Assembly: GCF_031157255.1 (NCBI RefSeq)
Contig: NZ_JAVIFX010000018.1
Span: 100,526 to 164,525, forward strand
Origin: Bradyrhizobium sp. LHD-71
GTDB lineage: Bacteria; Pseudomonadota; Alphaproteobacteria; Rhizobiales; Xanthobacteraceae
Direction of reading: 5' to 3'
DNA length: 64,000 nucleotides
The notes under the pieces were generated by a model, which saw nothing but the letters and a program-made list of their open reading frames with translations, did no database searches and was not told the origin of the DNA. Every line of letters begins with the position of its first letter. The stretch's first letter is position 1. The translations under genes were made by a program, and so were the position numbers. Of this stretch, positions 35,616 through 44,616 are shown one piece after another.

Positions 35616-36353
35616 TCAGTGCCGCAGGATCTGGCTCAGGAACAGCTTTGTCCGCGCGTGCTGCGGGTTTGCGAAGAATTCCTGCGGCCGGTTGGCCTCA
35701 ATGATCTGTCCGGCATCCATGAACACGACGCGATCGGCGACCTGCCGCGCAAATCCCATCTCGTGTGTCACGACCAGCATGGTCATGCCGTCATCGGCGA
35801 GATCGACCATGGTCTCCAGCACCTCCTTGACCATCTCCGGATCGAGCGCGGAGGTCGGCTCGTCGAACAGCATCACTTTCGGATTCATGGTGAGGGCGCG
35901 GGCGATCGCCACACGCTGCTGCTGGCCGCCGGACAACTGCCCCGGAAACTTGCTTGCCTGTTCGGGAATGCGGACCCGCTCCAGATACTTCATCGCCGCA
36001 GCTTCGGCGTCCTTTTTCGACATGCCCCGGACCCAGATCGGCGCGAGCGTGCAATTGTCGAGAACCGTGAGGTGCGGAAACAGGTTGAAGCTCTGGAACA
36101 CCATGCCGACTTCGCGTCGGACCTCCTCGACCCGCTTGAGGTTCGGTCCGAGTTCGATCCCGTCCACCACGACCTGGCCTTCCTGAAATTCCTCGAGCGC
36201 ATTGATGCAGCGGATCGCGGTGGACTTCCCCGAGCCGGACGGCCCGCAGATGACGATGCGTTCGCCCTTGCCGACCGTCAGATCGATGTCGCGAAGAACG
36301 TGAAATTCGCCGAACCATTTGTTCAGACCGGCAATCTTGACCATCTCTGTCAT
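35616..36353 (-). CDS. aapP: general L-amino-acid ABC transporter ATP-binding protein
   Basis: A 245-residue ATPase of the polar-amino-acid class, with Walker [11 protein letters not shown]-loop [13 protein letters not shown], signature [15 protein letters not shown], Walker [14 protein letters not shown] and H-loop VVTHEMGFA. It is the last gene of aapJQMP, 46 bp downstream of aapM. It energises uptake of a broad range of L-amino acids through the AapQ/AapM channel. The start ATG is followed by [19 protein letters not shown]. Confidence 0.93.
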   Translation of the reverse strand: MTEMVKIAGLNKWFGEFHVLRDIDLTVGKGERIVICGPSGSGKSTAIRCINALEEFQEGQVVVDGIELGPNLKRVEEVRREVGMVFQSFNLFPHLTVLDNCTLAPIWVRGMSKKDAEAAAMKYLERVRIPEQASKFPGQLSGGQQQRVAIARALTMNPKVMLFDEPTSALDPEMVKEVLETMVDLADDGMTMLVVTHEMGFARQVADRVVFMDAGQIIEANRPQEFFANPQHARTKLFLSQILRH

Positions 36354-36399
36354 GTGGCCCTCACCCTTGCTTGAGCATGATCGTTCAGGCGATCACTGG

Positions 36400-37932
36400 C
36401 TAGCTGCGGCGATGCGCATTGAGCCGGCCTTCGACGAACAGTGAATAGCGCGACATCGCAAAGCAGAACGCGAAATAGATGATGCCGGCGAACGCAAAGC
36501 CGGTGAACAACGTCGACGGCGTCGCCCAGTTCGGATCGGCGAACGACGCGCGCAATTGGCCGAGCAGGTCGAAGATCGCCACGATCTGCACCAAGGTCGT
36601 GTCCTTGAACAGCGCGATGAAGCTGTTCACCAGCCCCGGAATGACATGCCGCAGCGCCTGCGGCATCACGATCAGACCGGTGGTCTTCCAGTACGACAGG
36701 CCGAGCGCGTTCGCGGCCTCTCCCTGCCCGCGCGGAACGGCGGCCAGCCCGCCGCGAATGACCTCCGCGTTGTAGGCGCCTGAGAACAGCGCCACGCCGA
36801 CCAGCACGCGCATCATGCCGTCGATGCCGAACCCTTGCGGCATGAACAGCGGCAGCATGTAGGTCGCAAAGAACAGCACGGTGATCAGCGGCACGCCGCG
36901 CCAGAATTCGATGAAGATGATCGAGAAGGCGCGGATCAACGGAAACTGCGAGCGCCGGCCGAGCGCCAGTGCCATGCCGATCGGCATTGAAGCGACGATG
37001 CCGGTGACCGAGACCACCAGCGTCACCAGCATGCCGCCCCATTCGCGCGTGCCGACGATCGGCAGACCGCCGCGCTGCAGGCCGAGGGCAGCGATCACCC
37101 CGGCGATGCCGGCGAAGACCGCAAGGCATGCGGCCGTCGCGCGGAGGGAGCGGCTCAGGCCGAACACCAGCGCGCATATGACGCCCGCGGTCAGCGCGAG
37201 GTCGTACCAGACCGGATGCGTCGACAGCGCCAGCGTCTCGCGCAGCCAGGTCAGCGGCGTCAGCAGCAACAGCAGCCCCTCGCCTATGCCGGCGATGGCG
37301 AGGCCGAGCAGCGCCAGAAGTTGCGAGATGCCCGGCCAGCCGATGCCGCCGCCGGTCACCCGCAGCCGTCGCCCCGCCTCGGCGACGCTCGCACAGAGAG
37401 CCTCGAGCAGGTCCACCAGCCAGCTGATGCCGAAGCCCTTGATGCCGCCGCCATACAGCAGGAAGAACGCGACCACAGGCAGAGCGAGAAAGAACAGGCA
37501 GGCATTGAGCGTCTTGCCGGGGATGCGCGGGATCAGAAGCGGGATCAGCAGCATGATCGCCAGCAGGAACACGAGGTTGACGCGCCAGAGCTGGTTCTGC
37601 GGGTAGAAGCCGTACATGAACTGCTGCAGCTTGGCCCTGACGAACGGCCAGCAGGCGCCGACAGTGCGCCCGACATTGTCCGCCAGACAGGCGTCGCGAT
37701 CGTTGCCCTGCCAGACCGCATCGATCAGCAGGAACTTCACCGCCGGTGCCAGCGTGTACCAGAGCAGCAGGGCACTGACGATCGTCAGCAGAATGCTGGT
37801 CGGGGACGAGAGCAGCCGCCATCTGATCCAGGCCAACGCCCCGGTCGTGGGCACCGGAGCCGGCCGTTCGGCGACGAGCTCCCGGCGAACGAAAGCCGGT
37901 GTCTGATCCAGCGAGCCGCCCGCGATCGTCAT
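36400..37932 (-). CDS. aapM: general L-amino-acid ABC transporter permease, unusually long
   Basis: 510 residues from the ATG at 37932, which overlaps the aapQ stop (ATGA) and has GGAG upstream; an earlier ATG at 37959 is less likely. The C-terminal third is a standard permease domain (GTREWGGMLVTLVVSVTG through the EAA loop ANALGLSYWKTTGLIVMPQALRH-type region). AapM is usually near 380 residues. Here roughly 130 extra residues, mostly hydrophobic, lie between about 150 and 290 and add several membrane spans (LLALLGLAIAGIGEGLLLLL, LALTAGVICALVFGL). The added role is unknown. Confidence 0.88.
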   Translation of the reverse strand: MTIAGGSLDQTPAFVRRELVAERPAPVPTTGALAWIRWRLLSSPTSILLTIVSALLLWYTLAPAVKFLLIDAVWQGNDRDACLADNVGRTVGACWPFVRAKLQQFMYGFYPQNQLWRVNLVFLLAIMLLIPLLIPRIPGKTLNACLFFLALPVVAFFLLYGGGIKGFGISWLVDLLEALCASVAEAGRRLRVTGGGIGWPGISQLLALLGLAIAGIGEGLLLLLTPLTWLRETLALSTHPVWYDLALTAGVICALVFGLSRSLRATAACLAVFAGIAGVIAALGLQRGGLPIVGTREWGGMLVTLVVSVTGIVASMPIGMALALGRRSQFPLIRAFSIIFIEFWRGVPLITVLFFATYMLPLFMPQGFGIDGMMRVLVGVALFSGAYNAEVIRGGLAAVPRGQGEAANALGLSYWKTTGLIVMPQALRHVIPGLVNSFIALFKDTTLVQIVAIFDLLGQLRASFADPNWATPSTLFTGFAFAGIIYFAFCFAMSRYSLFVEGRLNAHRRS

Positions 37933-39134
37933 CGTGCGAGGCTCCGGCTGATCCGCCAATTATAGAAGTTCATGATCGCGCTCGTCACCAGCGAGATCAG
38001 AAGGTAGACGCCCATGGTGATGGCGATGATCTCGATCGCCTGCCCGGTCTGGCTGAGCGTCGTGCCGGCAAACACCGAGACGAGATCCGGATAGCCGATG
38101 GCGACAGCGAGCGATGAGTTTTTCGTCAGGTTGAGATACTGGTTGGTCAGCGGAGGCAGGATCACGCGCAGCGCCTGCGGAACCACGATCAGGCGCAGCG
38201 CGGCGCCGCGCGACAGACCGAGCGAGGCACCGGCCTCCATCTGTCCCTTGTGCACGGACAACACGCCCGCGCGCACGATCTCGGCGATGAACGCGGCCGT
38301 GTAGGTCGAAAGCGCGATTAGGAGCGCGACGAACTCCGGAATGAGGCGCGAGCCGCTGGCAAAGTTGAAGCCGCGCAGCACCGGCATCTCGAACGACACC
38401 GGCTTGCCGAAGATCAGCACCGACACCAGCGGCAATCCGAACAGCATGCCGAGCACGAACGGCCAGACCTTGAGGCGTTGCCCGGTTGCAAACAGCCTTC
38501 GGCGCGCGACGACGCCGAGCGCGATCGACCCCAGAATGGCTGTGAGGAGCGCAAACAGGAATGGCTCGAATCCCGCTTCGCCGATCGGCTTTGGCACGAT
38601 CACGCCGCGATTGTTCAGGAAGAACATGCCGAACAGCGACACGCTCTGGCGAGGTGCAGGCAGCGTCGCCAGCACTGCCAGGTACCAGAACAGGATCTGA
38701 AACAGCAGCGGCAGGTTGCGAATAAGCTCGACATAGCCGCCGGCGAGCCGCGACATCAGCCAGTTCGGCGACAGCCGTCCGAGACCGACGATAAAGCCGA
38801 GCACGGTTGCGAAGATGATGCCGATGACCGAGACCAGCAACGTATTGAGCAGGCCGACGACGAACACGCGCGTGTAGCTGTCGGATTCCTGGTACGGGAT
38901 CAGGGCCTGGCTGACCGCGAAACCGGCAGTGTTCTGCATGAAGCCGAAGCCGGTCGCGATGCGTTGCGACTGCAGGTTGGCCTGGGCGTTCGAGTAGATC
39001 TCGTAGCCCAGCCAGGCCAGGAAGGCGACGAACGCGAGTTGCGCGACGAAGCCGCCCCAGCCGGCGCGCCCGCCAAGCGCACGCCGGAGGCGCAGATTAA
39101 GATTCCGCGGTGGTTTTCTCTGCTCGACCGTCAT
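37929..39134 (-). CDS. aapQ: general L-amino-acid ABC transporter permease
   Basis: A 401-residue polar-amino-acid permease. An N-terminal span (FVAQLAFVAFLAWLGYEIY) precedes a TM block with YVELIRNLPLLFQILFWYL, a large periplasmic insertion typical of AapQ/BztB, and the EAA loop ASLGLSRGAALRLIVVPQALR. The start codon lies just 4 bp from a double-hairpin repeat element. The only visible SD (GGAG) is within the outer stem of that element, so translation may depend on its unfolding. It pairs with AapM. Confidence 0.92.
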   Translation of the reverse strand: MTVEQRKPPRNLNLRLRRALGGRAGWGGFVAQLAFVAFLAWLGYEIYSNAQANLQSQRIATGFGFMQNTAGFAVSQALIPYQESDSYTRVFVVGLLNTLLVSVIGIIFATVLGFIVGLGRLSPNWLMSRLAGGYVELIRNLPLLFQILFWYLAVLATLPAPRQSVSLFGMFFLNNRGVIVPKPIGEAGFEPFLFALLTAILGSIALGVVARRRLFATGQRLKVWPFVLGMLFGLPLVSVLIFGKPVSFEMPVLRGFNFASGSRLIPEFVALLIALSTYTAAFIAEIVRAGVLSVHKGQMEAGASLGLSRGAALRLIVVPQALRVILPPLTNQYLNLTKNSSLAVAIGYPDLVSVFAGTTLSQTGQAIEIIAITMGVYLLISLVTSAIMNFYNWRISRSLAR

Positions 39135-39138
39135 CGGG

Positions 39139-39308
39139 CTAGTGCTCCGTTTCCGAAGTTCGCATCACTTTGCGGCACACTCTCATGCGAACTTCGGAAA
39201 CATCAGGAGCACTAGCAACTTTATGTTTCTAGTGCGGTTTTCGAATTTGAAATTCCTGGGCCGGACTCGCCGCGAAGCTGGCAGGAATTTCAAGACTCAC
39301 CGCACTAG
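39139..39308. repeat. double-hairpin element, copy 1 (inside the aap operon)
   Basis: Hairpin 1 (39139-39215): outer stem CTAGTGCTCC with GGAGCACTAG, then a 17-bp inner stem (39149-39165 with 39185-39201), interrupted on one side by ATCA. The loop contains ACTTTGCGGC. The linker CAACTTTATGTTT is 39216-39228. Hairpin 2 (39229-39308): outer stem CTAGTGCGGT with ACCGCACTAG and inner stem TGAAATTCCTG (39248-39258) with 39282-39292. Its loop contains CGGACTCGC. The element has the same architecture as 54840-55011. Confidence 0.9.
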
Positions 39309-39336
39309 TGCCCCGCCCTGCCGATCTCTTAAGGAC

Positions 39337-40353
39337 TTAGCGAATGGGCGGCGCGTACTGGATGCCGCCCTGATTCCACAACCGGTTCAGGCCTCGCGCG
39401 ATGTTCAGCTTCGATCCGGCTCCAACGTTGCGATCGAAGGACTCGCCGTAGTTGCCGACCGTCTTGACGATGCGCACGGCCCAGTCCTTGGTGAGGCCGA
39501 GCTGTTCGCCGAGATTGCCGTCGGTGCCGAGCAGGCGTTTGACCTCCGGCTTGTCGGATTTCATCATCTCGTCGACATTCTTCTGGGTGACGCCGAGCTC
39601 CTCGGCGTTGACCATCGCGTAGTGCGTCCACTTGATGATGTCGAGCCACTGGTCGTCGCCGTGGCGCACGACAGTCGCGAGCGGCTCCTTCGAGATGACC
39701 TCCGGCAACACGATGTGGTCTTCGGGCTTGGCGAGCTTCAGCCGCTCGGCATAGACCTGCGACACGTCCGAAGTGAAGGTGTCGCAGCGGCCGGCCTCGT
39801 AGGCTTTCAGCGTTTCGTCGGCGGTTGCGAACGCGATCACCTCGTACTTCATCTTGTTGGCCTTGAAGTAGTCGGCGAGGTTCTGCTCGTTGGTGGTGCC
39901 GGTCTGCACGCAGGCGGATGCGCTGTCGAGCTTGAGCGCGGAATCGATGTTGAGCGACTTGCGCACCATGAAGCCCTGGCCGTCATAATAATTGACGGCG
40001 CCGAAGTTCAGGCCGAGCTGGGTGTCGCGCGACAGCGTCCAGGTGGTATTGCGCGACAGCACGTCGATCTCGCCGGACTGGAGTGCGGTGAAACGGTCTT
40101 TGGCCGAAAGCGGCACGAACTTGATCTTGGTGGGGTCGTTCAGAACAACAGCCGCAATAGCGCGGCAAAGATCGACGTCGAGCCCGGTCCAGTTGCCCTT
40201 GTCGTCCGGTGCCGAGAAGCCGGGCAGCCCATGGGTTACGCCGCATGACAATGTCCCGCGATCCTTCACCGTCTTCAGCGTCTGGGCGAAGACTGTGCCG
40301 GCGGGGAGCGTCGCTGCGACCGCAAGCGTCAGCACGAGAGAAGCGCGTTTCAT
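39337..40353 (-). CDS. aapJ: general L-amino-acid-binding periplasmic protein
   Basis: 338 residues from the ATG at 40353, chosen for AAAGG about ten bases upstream and an ideal signal peptide (MKRASLVLTLAVAATLPAG, cleaved after FAQ). The binding fold shows TLSCGVTHGLPGFSAPDDKG, GLDVDLCRAIAA and FTALQSGEIDVLSRNTTWT, all hallmarks of AapJ/BztA. It captures diverse L-amino acids for AapQM/P. A 170-bp double-hairpin element separates it from aapQ. Such gaps usually let the binding protein be made in excess over the membrane subunits. Confidence 0.93.
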   Translation of the reverse strand: MKRASLVLTLAVAATLPAGTVFAQTLKTVKDRGTLSCGVTHGLPGFSAPDDKGNWTGLDVDLCRAIAAVVLNDPTKIKFVPLSAKDRFTALQSGEIDVLSRNTTWTLSRDTQLGLNFGAVNYYDGQGFMVRKSLNIDSALKLDSASACVQTGTTNEQNLADYFKANKMKYEVIAFATADETLKAYEAGRCDTFTSDVSQVYAERLKLAKPEDHIVLPEVISKEPLATVVRHGDDQWLDIIKWTHYAMVNAEELGVTQKNVDEMMKSDKPEVKRLLGTDGNLGEQLGLTKDWAVRIVKTVGNYGESFDRNVGAGSKLNIARGLNRLWNQGGIQYAPPIR

Positions 40354-40590
40354 GGCGGAACCTTTCGCTAAGGTGATGACCAATTTCGGAGCGGGCACCG
40401 TGGGGCCTGAAGTGGATTTTCGCCCATCACAGAACTATTTGAAGAAGCGGGTCAAGGGGTTGACGCATTGCCTTGCTGTCGACTTATGATCTACGCAAGT
40501 CGTCGACCTGGAGCCGCCGCCGATTTTTGCCCGTTGTTTTGGCATTGTGAGGCATGGTGCGGCAAATCGCCTGCCGCAAAGGCCTGAACC

Positions 40591-41787
40591 GTGACCCAAC
40601 CCAAGAACCCGACTGATCTGTGGGAGCAGCACCCGGACACCCGTCTGGTCACCGCCGGCCGCGACCCGCGTTTTCTCAACGGATTCGTTAACACACCTGT
40701 CGTGCACGGCTCGACCGTGCTCTATCCGACGGCCGACGACATCCGCAACGACCGCGGCGAGTTTCAGTATGGGCGGGAAGGCACGCCGACGACGAAGGCG
40801 TTGTCCGACGCCATCGCTGCGCTGGAAGGGCCGGCCTGCGCGGGCGTCGCACTGCTCCCTTCGGGCCTTGCGGCGATATCGACGGCGCTGCTGGCGGTGT
40901 TGAAGAGCGGCGACCATTTGCTCGTCAGCGACAGCGCCTATCGGCCGACGCGGCGCTTCTGCGACGGCATGCTGGCGCGTTACGGCGTGACGACGACCTA
41001 TTACGATCCCTTGATCGGCGCAGATATCGCGAAGCTGTTCAAGCCGAACACCCGCGCCGTTCTGGTCGAGGCGCCCGGGTCGCAGTCGTTCGAAATGCCG
41101 GACACGCCGGCCATCGCGCATGCCGCGCACGAGCGCGGCGCGGTCGTATTGAACGACAACACCTGGGCGACGCCGCTCTTCTTTCGCTCGTTGGACAAGG
41201 GCGTCGACATCTCCATTCACGCCGCAACCAAATACATCGGCGGCCATTCCGACATCATGTTCGGCGCGGTCTCGGCCAACGCGGGCTGCTGGCCCGCACT
41301 CGCGGAGGCAACGCTCGTGCTCGGCCAGTGCGCAGGGCCCGACGACGTATTCCTGGCGCTACGCGGCCTGCGCACCCTCTCCGTCCGCCTCGATCGGCAC
41401 CAGCAGTCGGCGCTGCAGATCGCGCGATGGCTCGAGCGGCGGCCGGAAGTCTTGCGGGTGCTGCATCCGGCGCTGCCGACCGACCCCGGGCACGCCATCT
41501 GGAAACGGGATTTCACCGGCGCGAGCGGGCTGTTCAGCGTCATCCTGAAGCCCGCGCCTGAGCAGGCGGTCGATGCCTTTCTCGATGCGCTGACGCTGTT
41601 CGGGATGGGGTATTCCTGGGGCGGCTATGAAAGCCTGGTGATCCCGTTCGATTGCGCGAACTACCGCACCGCGACCACATGGTCGCCGGGTGGGCCGGCG
41701 TTGCGTTTTCACATCGGCCTGGAAGATGTCGAAGATCTGAAAGCCGATCTCGTGCGCGGCTTCGATGCGCTCAAACGCGTGCGATGA
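40591..41787 (+). CDS. metC: cystathionine beta-lyase (Cys/Met-metabolism PLP enzyme)
   Basis: A 398-residue PLP enzyme from the GTG at 40591. The family signature SIHAATKYIGGHSD contains the Schiff-base Lys214. The N-terminal YGREGTPTTKALSDAIAALEG and C-terminal SWGGYESLVIPF blocks fit MetC better than MetB/MetZ. It converts cystathionine to homocysteine, pyruvate and ammonia. It diverges from aapJ across 237 bp; that spacer contains no gene and only weak promoter-like sequences. Confidence 0.88.
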   Translation: MTQPKNPTDLWEQHPDTRLVTAGRDPRFLNGFVNTPVVHGSTVLYPTADDIRNDRGEFQYGREGTPTTKALSDAIAALEGPACAGVALLPSGLAAISTALLAVLKSGDHLLVSDSAYRPTRRFCDGMLARYGVTTTYYDPLIGADIAKLFKPNTRAVLVEAPGSQSFEMPDTPAIAHAAHERGAVVLNDNTWATPLFFRSLDKGVDISIHAATKYIGGHSDIMFGAVSANAGCWPALAEATLVLGQCAGPDDVFLALRGLRTLSVRLDRHQQSALQIARWLERRPEVLRVLHPALPTDPGHAIWKRDFTGASGLFSVILKPAPEQAVDAFLDALTLFGMGYSWGGYESLVIPFDCANYRTATTWSPGGPALRFHIGLEDVEDLKADLVRGFDALKRVR

Positions 41788-41796
41788 GGTCGACGA

Positions 41797-42579
41797 TCAA
41801 CCGGCGTCGGGCGTCACCTCGGTCACGACCGCCTGTCGCTTCTTGCGGCGGATCAGCCACCACACGCCGGCAAGATCCATGATGCCGACCCACAGCCGGT
41901 CGAAGAAGCCGTAATTCGACACGCCCGACCGGCGCGGCCGGTCGCGCACCTCGACATAGGCAACGTCGAGGCCTTCGCGTCGGAACAGCGCCGGCAGGAA
42001 ACGGTGCAGGCCGTCGAAGTAAGGCAGCGACAGGAACGCGTCGCGCTGGAAGGACTTCAGCCCGCAACCGGTGTCGCGCGTGCCGTCGCGCAGGATCGAG
42101 CTTCGTATGCCGTTGGCAAGGCGCGACTGGAGCTTCTTGAACGCCGTGTCCTGGCGGCCGACGCGCTGACCGGCCACAAGCCCGACGCGTCCCTTTCCGT
42201 CTTCGATGGCTTTGATCAACGACGGCAGGAACGACGGGTCGTTCTGCCCGTCCCCGTCGAGCGTCGCCACGATCGGTCCGCGCGCCGCGCGAACGCCGGA
42301 GCGTATGGCTGCCGATTGGCCGCAGGATTGGGCGTGGCGAAGCTCGCGAAGGTTGCGGCGGCTCTTCATCTCTGCGCGCAGCACCGCATCGGTCGCGTCG
42401 GTCGAGCCGTCATTGACATAGATGATTTCGTAAGCCCACCGTCCGTCGAGCGCGGCTGCGATCTCGGTGATGAGAGGCGCGACGTTGTCGGCCTCGTTGC
42501 GGACCGGCACGACGATGGATACGGCCGGAGAAGTGCTGTCGGATTGCGGCAGATCGCTGCTCATGCAGGATGGGTTCAC
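41797..42579 (-). CDS. glycosyltransferase family 2 (dolichol/undecaprenyl-phosphate type)
   Basis: 260 residues from a GTG at 42579; an in-frame ATG at 42564 is an alternative and neither has a strong SD. It has the GT-A fold with VSIVVPVRNEADNV at the start, a first DxD-type DGSTDATD and a second LDGDGQND. The C-terminal hydrophobic stretch (IMDLAGVWWLIRR) likely contacts the membrane. Members move a sugar from a nucleotide to a polyprenyl phosphate. With the upstream PMT-type gene it may form a lipid-linked sugar transfer pathway of the ArnC/ArnT type, inferred from adjacency. Confidence 0.86.
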   Translation of the reverse strand: MNPSCMSSDLPQSDSTSPAVSIVVPVRNEADNVAPLITEIAAALDGRWAYEIIYVNDGSTDATDAVLRAEMKSRRNLRELRHAQSCGQSAAIRSGVRAARGPIVATLDGDGQNDPSFLPSLIKAIEDGKGRVGLVAGQRVGRQDTAFKKLQSRLANGIRSSILRDGTRDTGCGLKSFQRDAFLSLPYFDGLHRFLPALFRREGLDVAYVEVRDRPRRSGVSNYGFFDRLWVGIMDLAGVWWLIRRKKRQAVVTEVTPDAG

Positions 42580-42755
42580 ATCGTGTCAGTTCGGCGGGTC
42601 AGTCGGCATCTTCAATCGGAGGCCGGTGCGATCGCTGCGGCCGCGTGCCGGAGCCTTTTAGGCACCGGAAACGGTGCCGGCAACCCCAATATTCCGCGCT
42701 GTTGACGTTTGGCCTTGCCAGAATTTTCCCGAATTCACAGGCGGTTACCGAAAGA

Positions 42756-44528
42756 TCATTGCGTTCCTTCGGAACGGAAGATCGTCATCGCGATCGAGCG
42801 ACCCTGTGAAAAGTTATAGCCTTCGAATCGCGTCACCACCGCATAGCGCAAACCGGTCCGTTCGGCGCGCTGCGCAAACTGACGTTCGTGGCGGCTTTCG
42901 ATCAGCGCAAAGCGACACGATCCCTGCGCCAGAAAGTCCGCAGCTCCGGACGCATCGGTCAGAAGTGTCGACGTGCCGGCCATGAAAACCAGACTGGGCT
43001 CGTGATAGCCGGCCGCCGCCGCGCGCGGCTTTTCGCATTCGACGCTGCGCAGGGCGCGCGCGAGCTCCACACTCGGAAACAGCGGCCGCAAACCCGGCAG
43101 CACGATGCCGTAGATCGTCAGGCTGATGAAGAACGAGGCTGCGAACGCGTTCAGCAACGACCGTTCGGCTCTGCGGTCGTCGTACATCCACCAGGCGATC
43201 AGACCGAAGATCGCGGCAGCCGCGGCAAACGGCCAGGCCACGAGCTCGAGCTGGCGGATCAGGATGATCGAGCCGACGATCCCTAGCACCGCGAACACCA
43301 CGGGGGCGAAGAACCACCACGACAGGCCCGGCATCATCCACGCCTTGCGCGTCAGCACCTGCTGTTCGACCACGCCGACGATCAGGATCGCGATCGCCGG
43401 ATAGAGCGGCAGCACGTAATGCGGCAGCTTGGTGATGACGAGCTCGAACACGATCCAGGCTGGCACGACGAATGCCAGCAGGAACTGCGCGGCAGGTTCG
43501 CGCCGCGCCCGCCACACCGGCGCGATCACGAGTCCCGCGATGACGGCGCCCGGCCAGAAGGTGAGCCAGAACAGCAAAAAGTAATAACCGGGCGGCGCGC
43601 CGTGCGATTCCTGCGGCGACGCGACTTTGCTGAGCAGGTCGCCGCCGAGAGACTCGGCGAAGAAGTTCTCGCCCGAGCGCAACAGGATCGCGATGAACCA
43701 CGGCAGCACCAGCGCCAGCGTCCACATGGCGCCCCAGAGCGGACGCAGCCGCCAGAGCCAGCCGCCCGATCGATCGAGGATCACCAGCGCTGAGATGCAG
43801 AGCAGGACCAGCATCAGGATCAGCGGCCCCTTCAGCAGGATGCCGCCGGCGATCGCGGTCCAGAAGATGGCCGGCTCCGTCCAGCCCGGCCTCGGCGGAT
43901 CGTCGCCGCGCTGCCAGCCGAGATAGATGCGCGCCAGCGCGCCCATGGCCGCCGTAGTCGTCAGCAGCAGCATCGCATCGGTCTTGGCAAGGCGCGCTTC
44001 GACCCCGAGCAGAATAGAACTGCACATCATCAGCGCGGCGAGCACCGCGCCGCGGCGCGACACGAAGGCGAGCGCCGCCCAGTAGGTCATCAGCACCGCG
44101 CCGATTGCGCCGATCAGCGAGGGGATGCGATAGAGCCAGATCCGCACCTGCGCGTTCGGCAACCCGAGTGCTGATGCCGTTTCGACCGCGGCCGCCTGCA
44201 GCCAGTAGATGCCGACCGGCTTCTTGTAGCGGACCTCGTCCTGGTAGCGGATGTCGACATAGTCGCTCGTCTCGACCATTTGCTTGGTCGCCTGGGCAAA
44301 CCGAGCCTCGTCGCGGTCGACAGGTGGAATGTTGAAGAACCCGGGCAGGAAGAACAGCGCCCCGCAGACAATCAGCAGAGCGATTGCCCGCAGATGGCTC
44401 GCCGAGGCAAAATCAAGCGCAACTACGAGCCCGCGACCCGGGTCAACCCGCGTCGCAGGCTGCCGGCCTGCGCCGAAACGCCGTTGCCCCGATGCCTCCA
44501 CCATGCGCCTCGCATACGACGAAACCAC
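42756..44528 (-). CDS. glycosyltransferase family 39 / ArnT-like membrane transferase
   Basis: 590 residues with about a dozen membrane spans. The first periplasmic loop carries the family acid motif NIPPVDRDEARFAQATKQM and the downstream YKKPVGIYWLQAA block typical of PMT_2/ArnT proteins. These use polyprenyl-phosphate sugars to glycosylate lipid A or proteins in the periplasm. Real start uncertain (ATG at 44528 or 44504). It is followed 176 bp later by the GT2 gene and preceded 88 bp upstream by pbpC, all on the minus strand. Confidence 0.87.
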   Translation of the reverse strand: MVSSYARRMVEASGQRRFGAGRQPATRVDPGRGLVVALDFASASHLRAIALLIVCGALFFLPGFFNIPPVDRDEARFAQATKQMVETSDYVDIRYQDEVRYKKPVGIYWLQAAAVETASALGLPNAQVRIWLYRIPSLIGAIGAVLMTYWAALAFVSRRGAVLAALMMCSSILLGVEARLAKTDAMLLLTTTAAMGALARIYLGWQRGDDPPRPGWTEPAIFWTAIAGGILLKGPLILMLVLLCISALVILDRSGGWLWRLRPLWGAMWTLALVLPWFIAILLRSGENFFAESLGGDLLSKVASPQESHGAPPGYYFLLFWLTFWPGAVIAGLVIAPVWRARREPAAQFLLAFVVPAWIVFELVITKLPHYVLPLYPAIAILIVGVVEQQVLTRKAWMMPGLSWWFFAPVVFAVLGIVGSIILIRQLELVAWPFAAAAAIFGLIAWWMYDDRRAERSLLNAFAASFFISLTIYGIVLPGLRPLFPSVELARALRSVECEKPRAAAAGYHEPSLVFMAGTSTLLTDASGAADFLAQGSCRFALIESRHERQFAQRAERTGLRYAVVTRFEGYNFSQGRSIAMTIFRSEGTQ

Positions 44529-44616
44529 CAGTGCGACAACCGGTTAGGGAACAATCCCGGCCCGTCGGGCAGCGTTGCGAACTTTTGCGGACGACTAGTG
44601 CCAATACGACACATTC

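Noticed and set aside
40450..40500. TTGACG and TATGAT as a sigma-70 promoter for metC
   Set aside because: The spacer is 19 bp, longer than usual, and there is no other support.
44573..44608. Possible third, decayed copy of the double-hairpin element (GCGAACTT, TTGCGG and CTAGTGCC fragments)
   Set aside because: The fragments are short and out of the full order, with no pairing arms, so chance is adequate.
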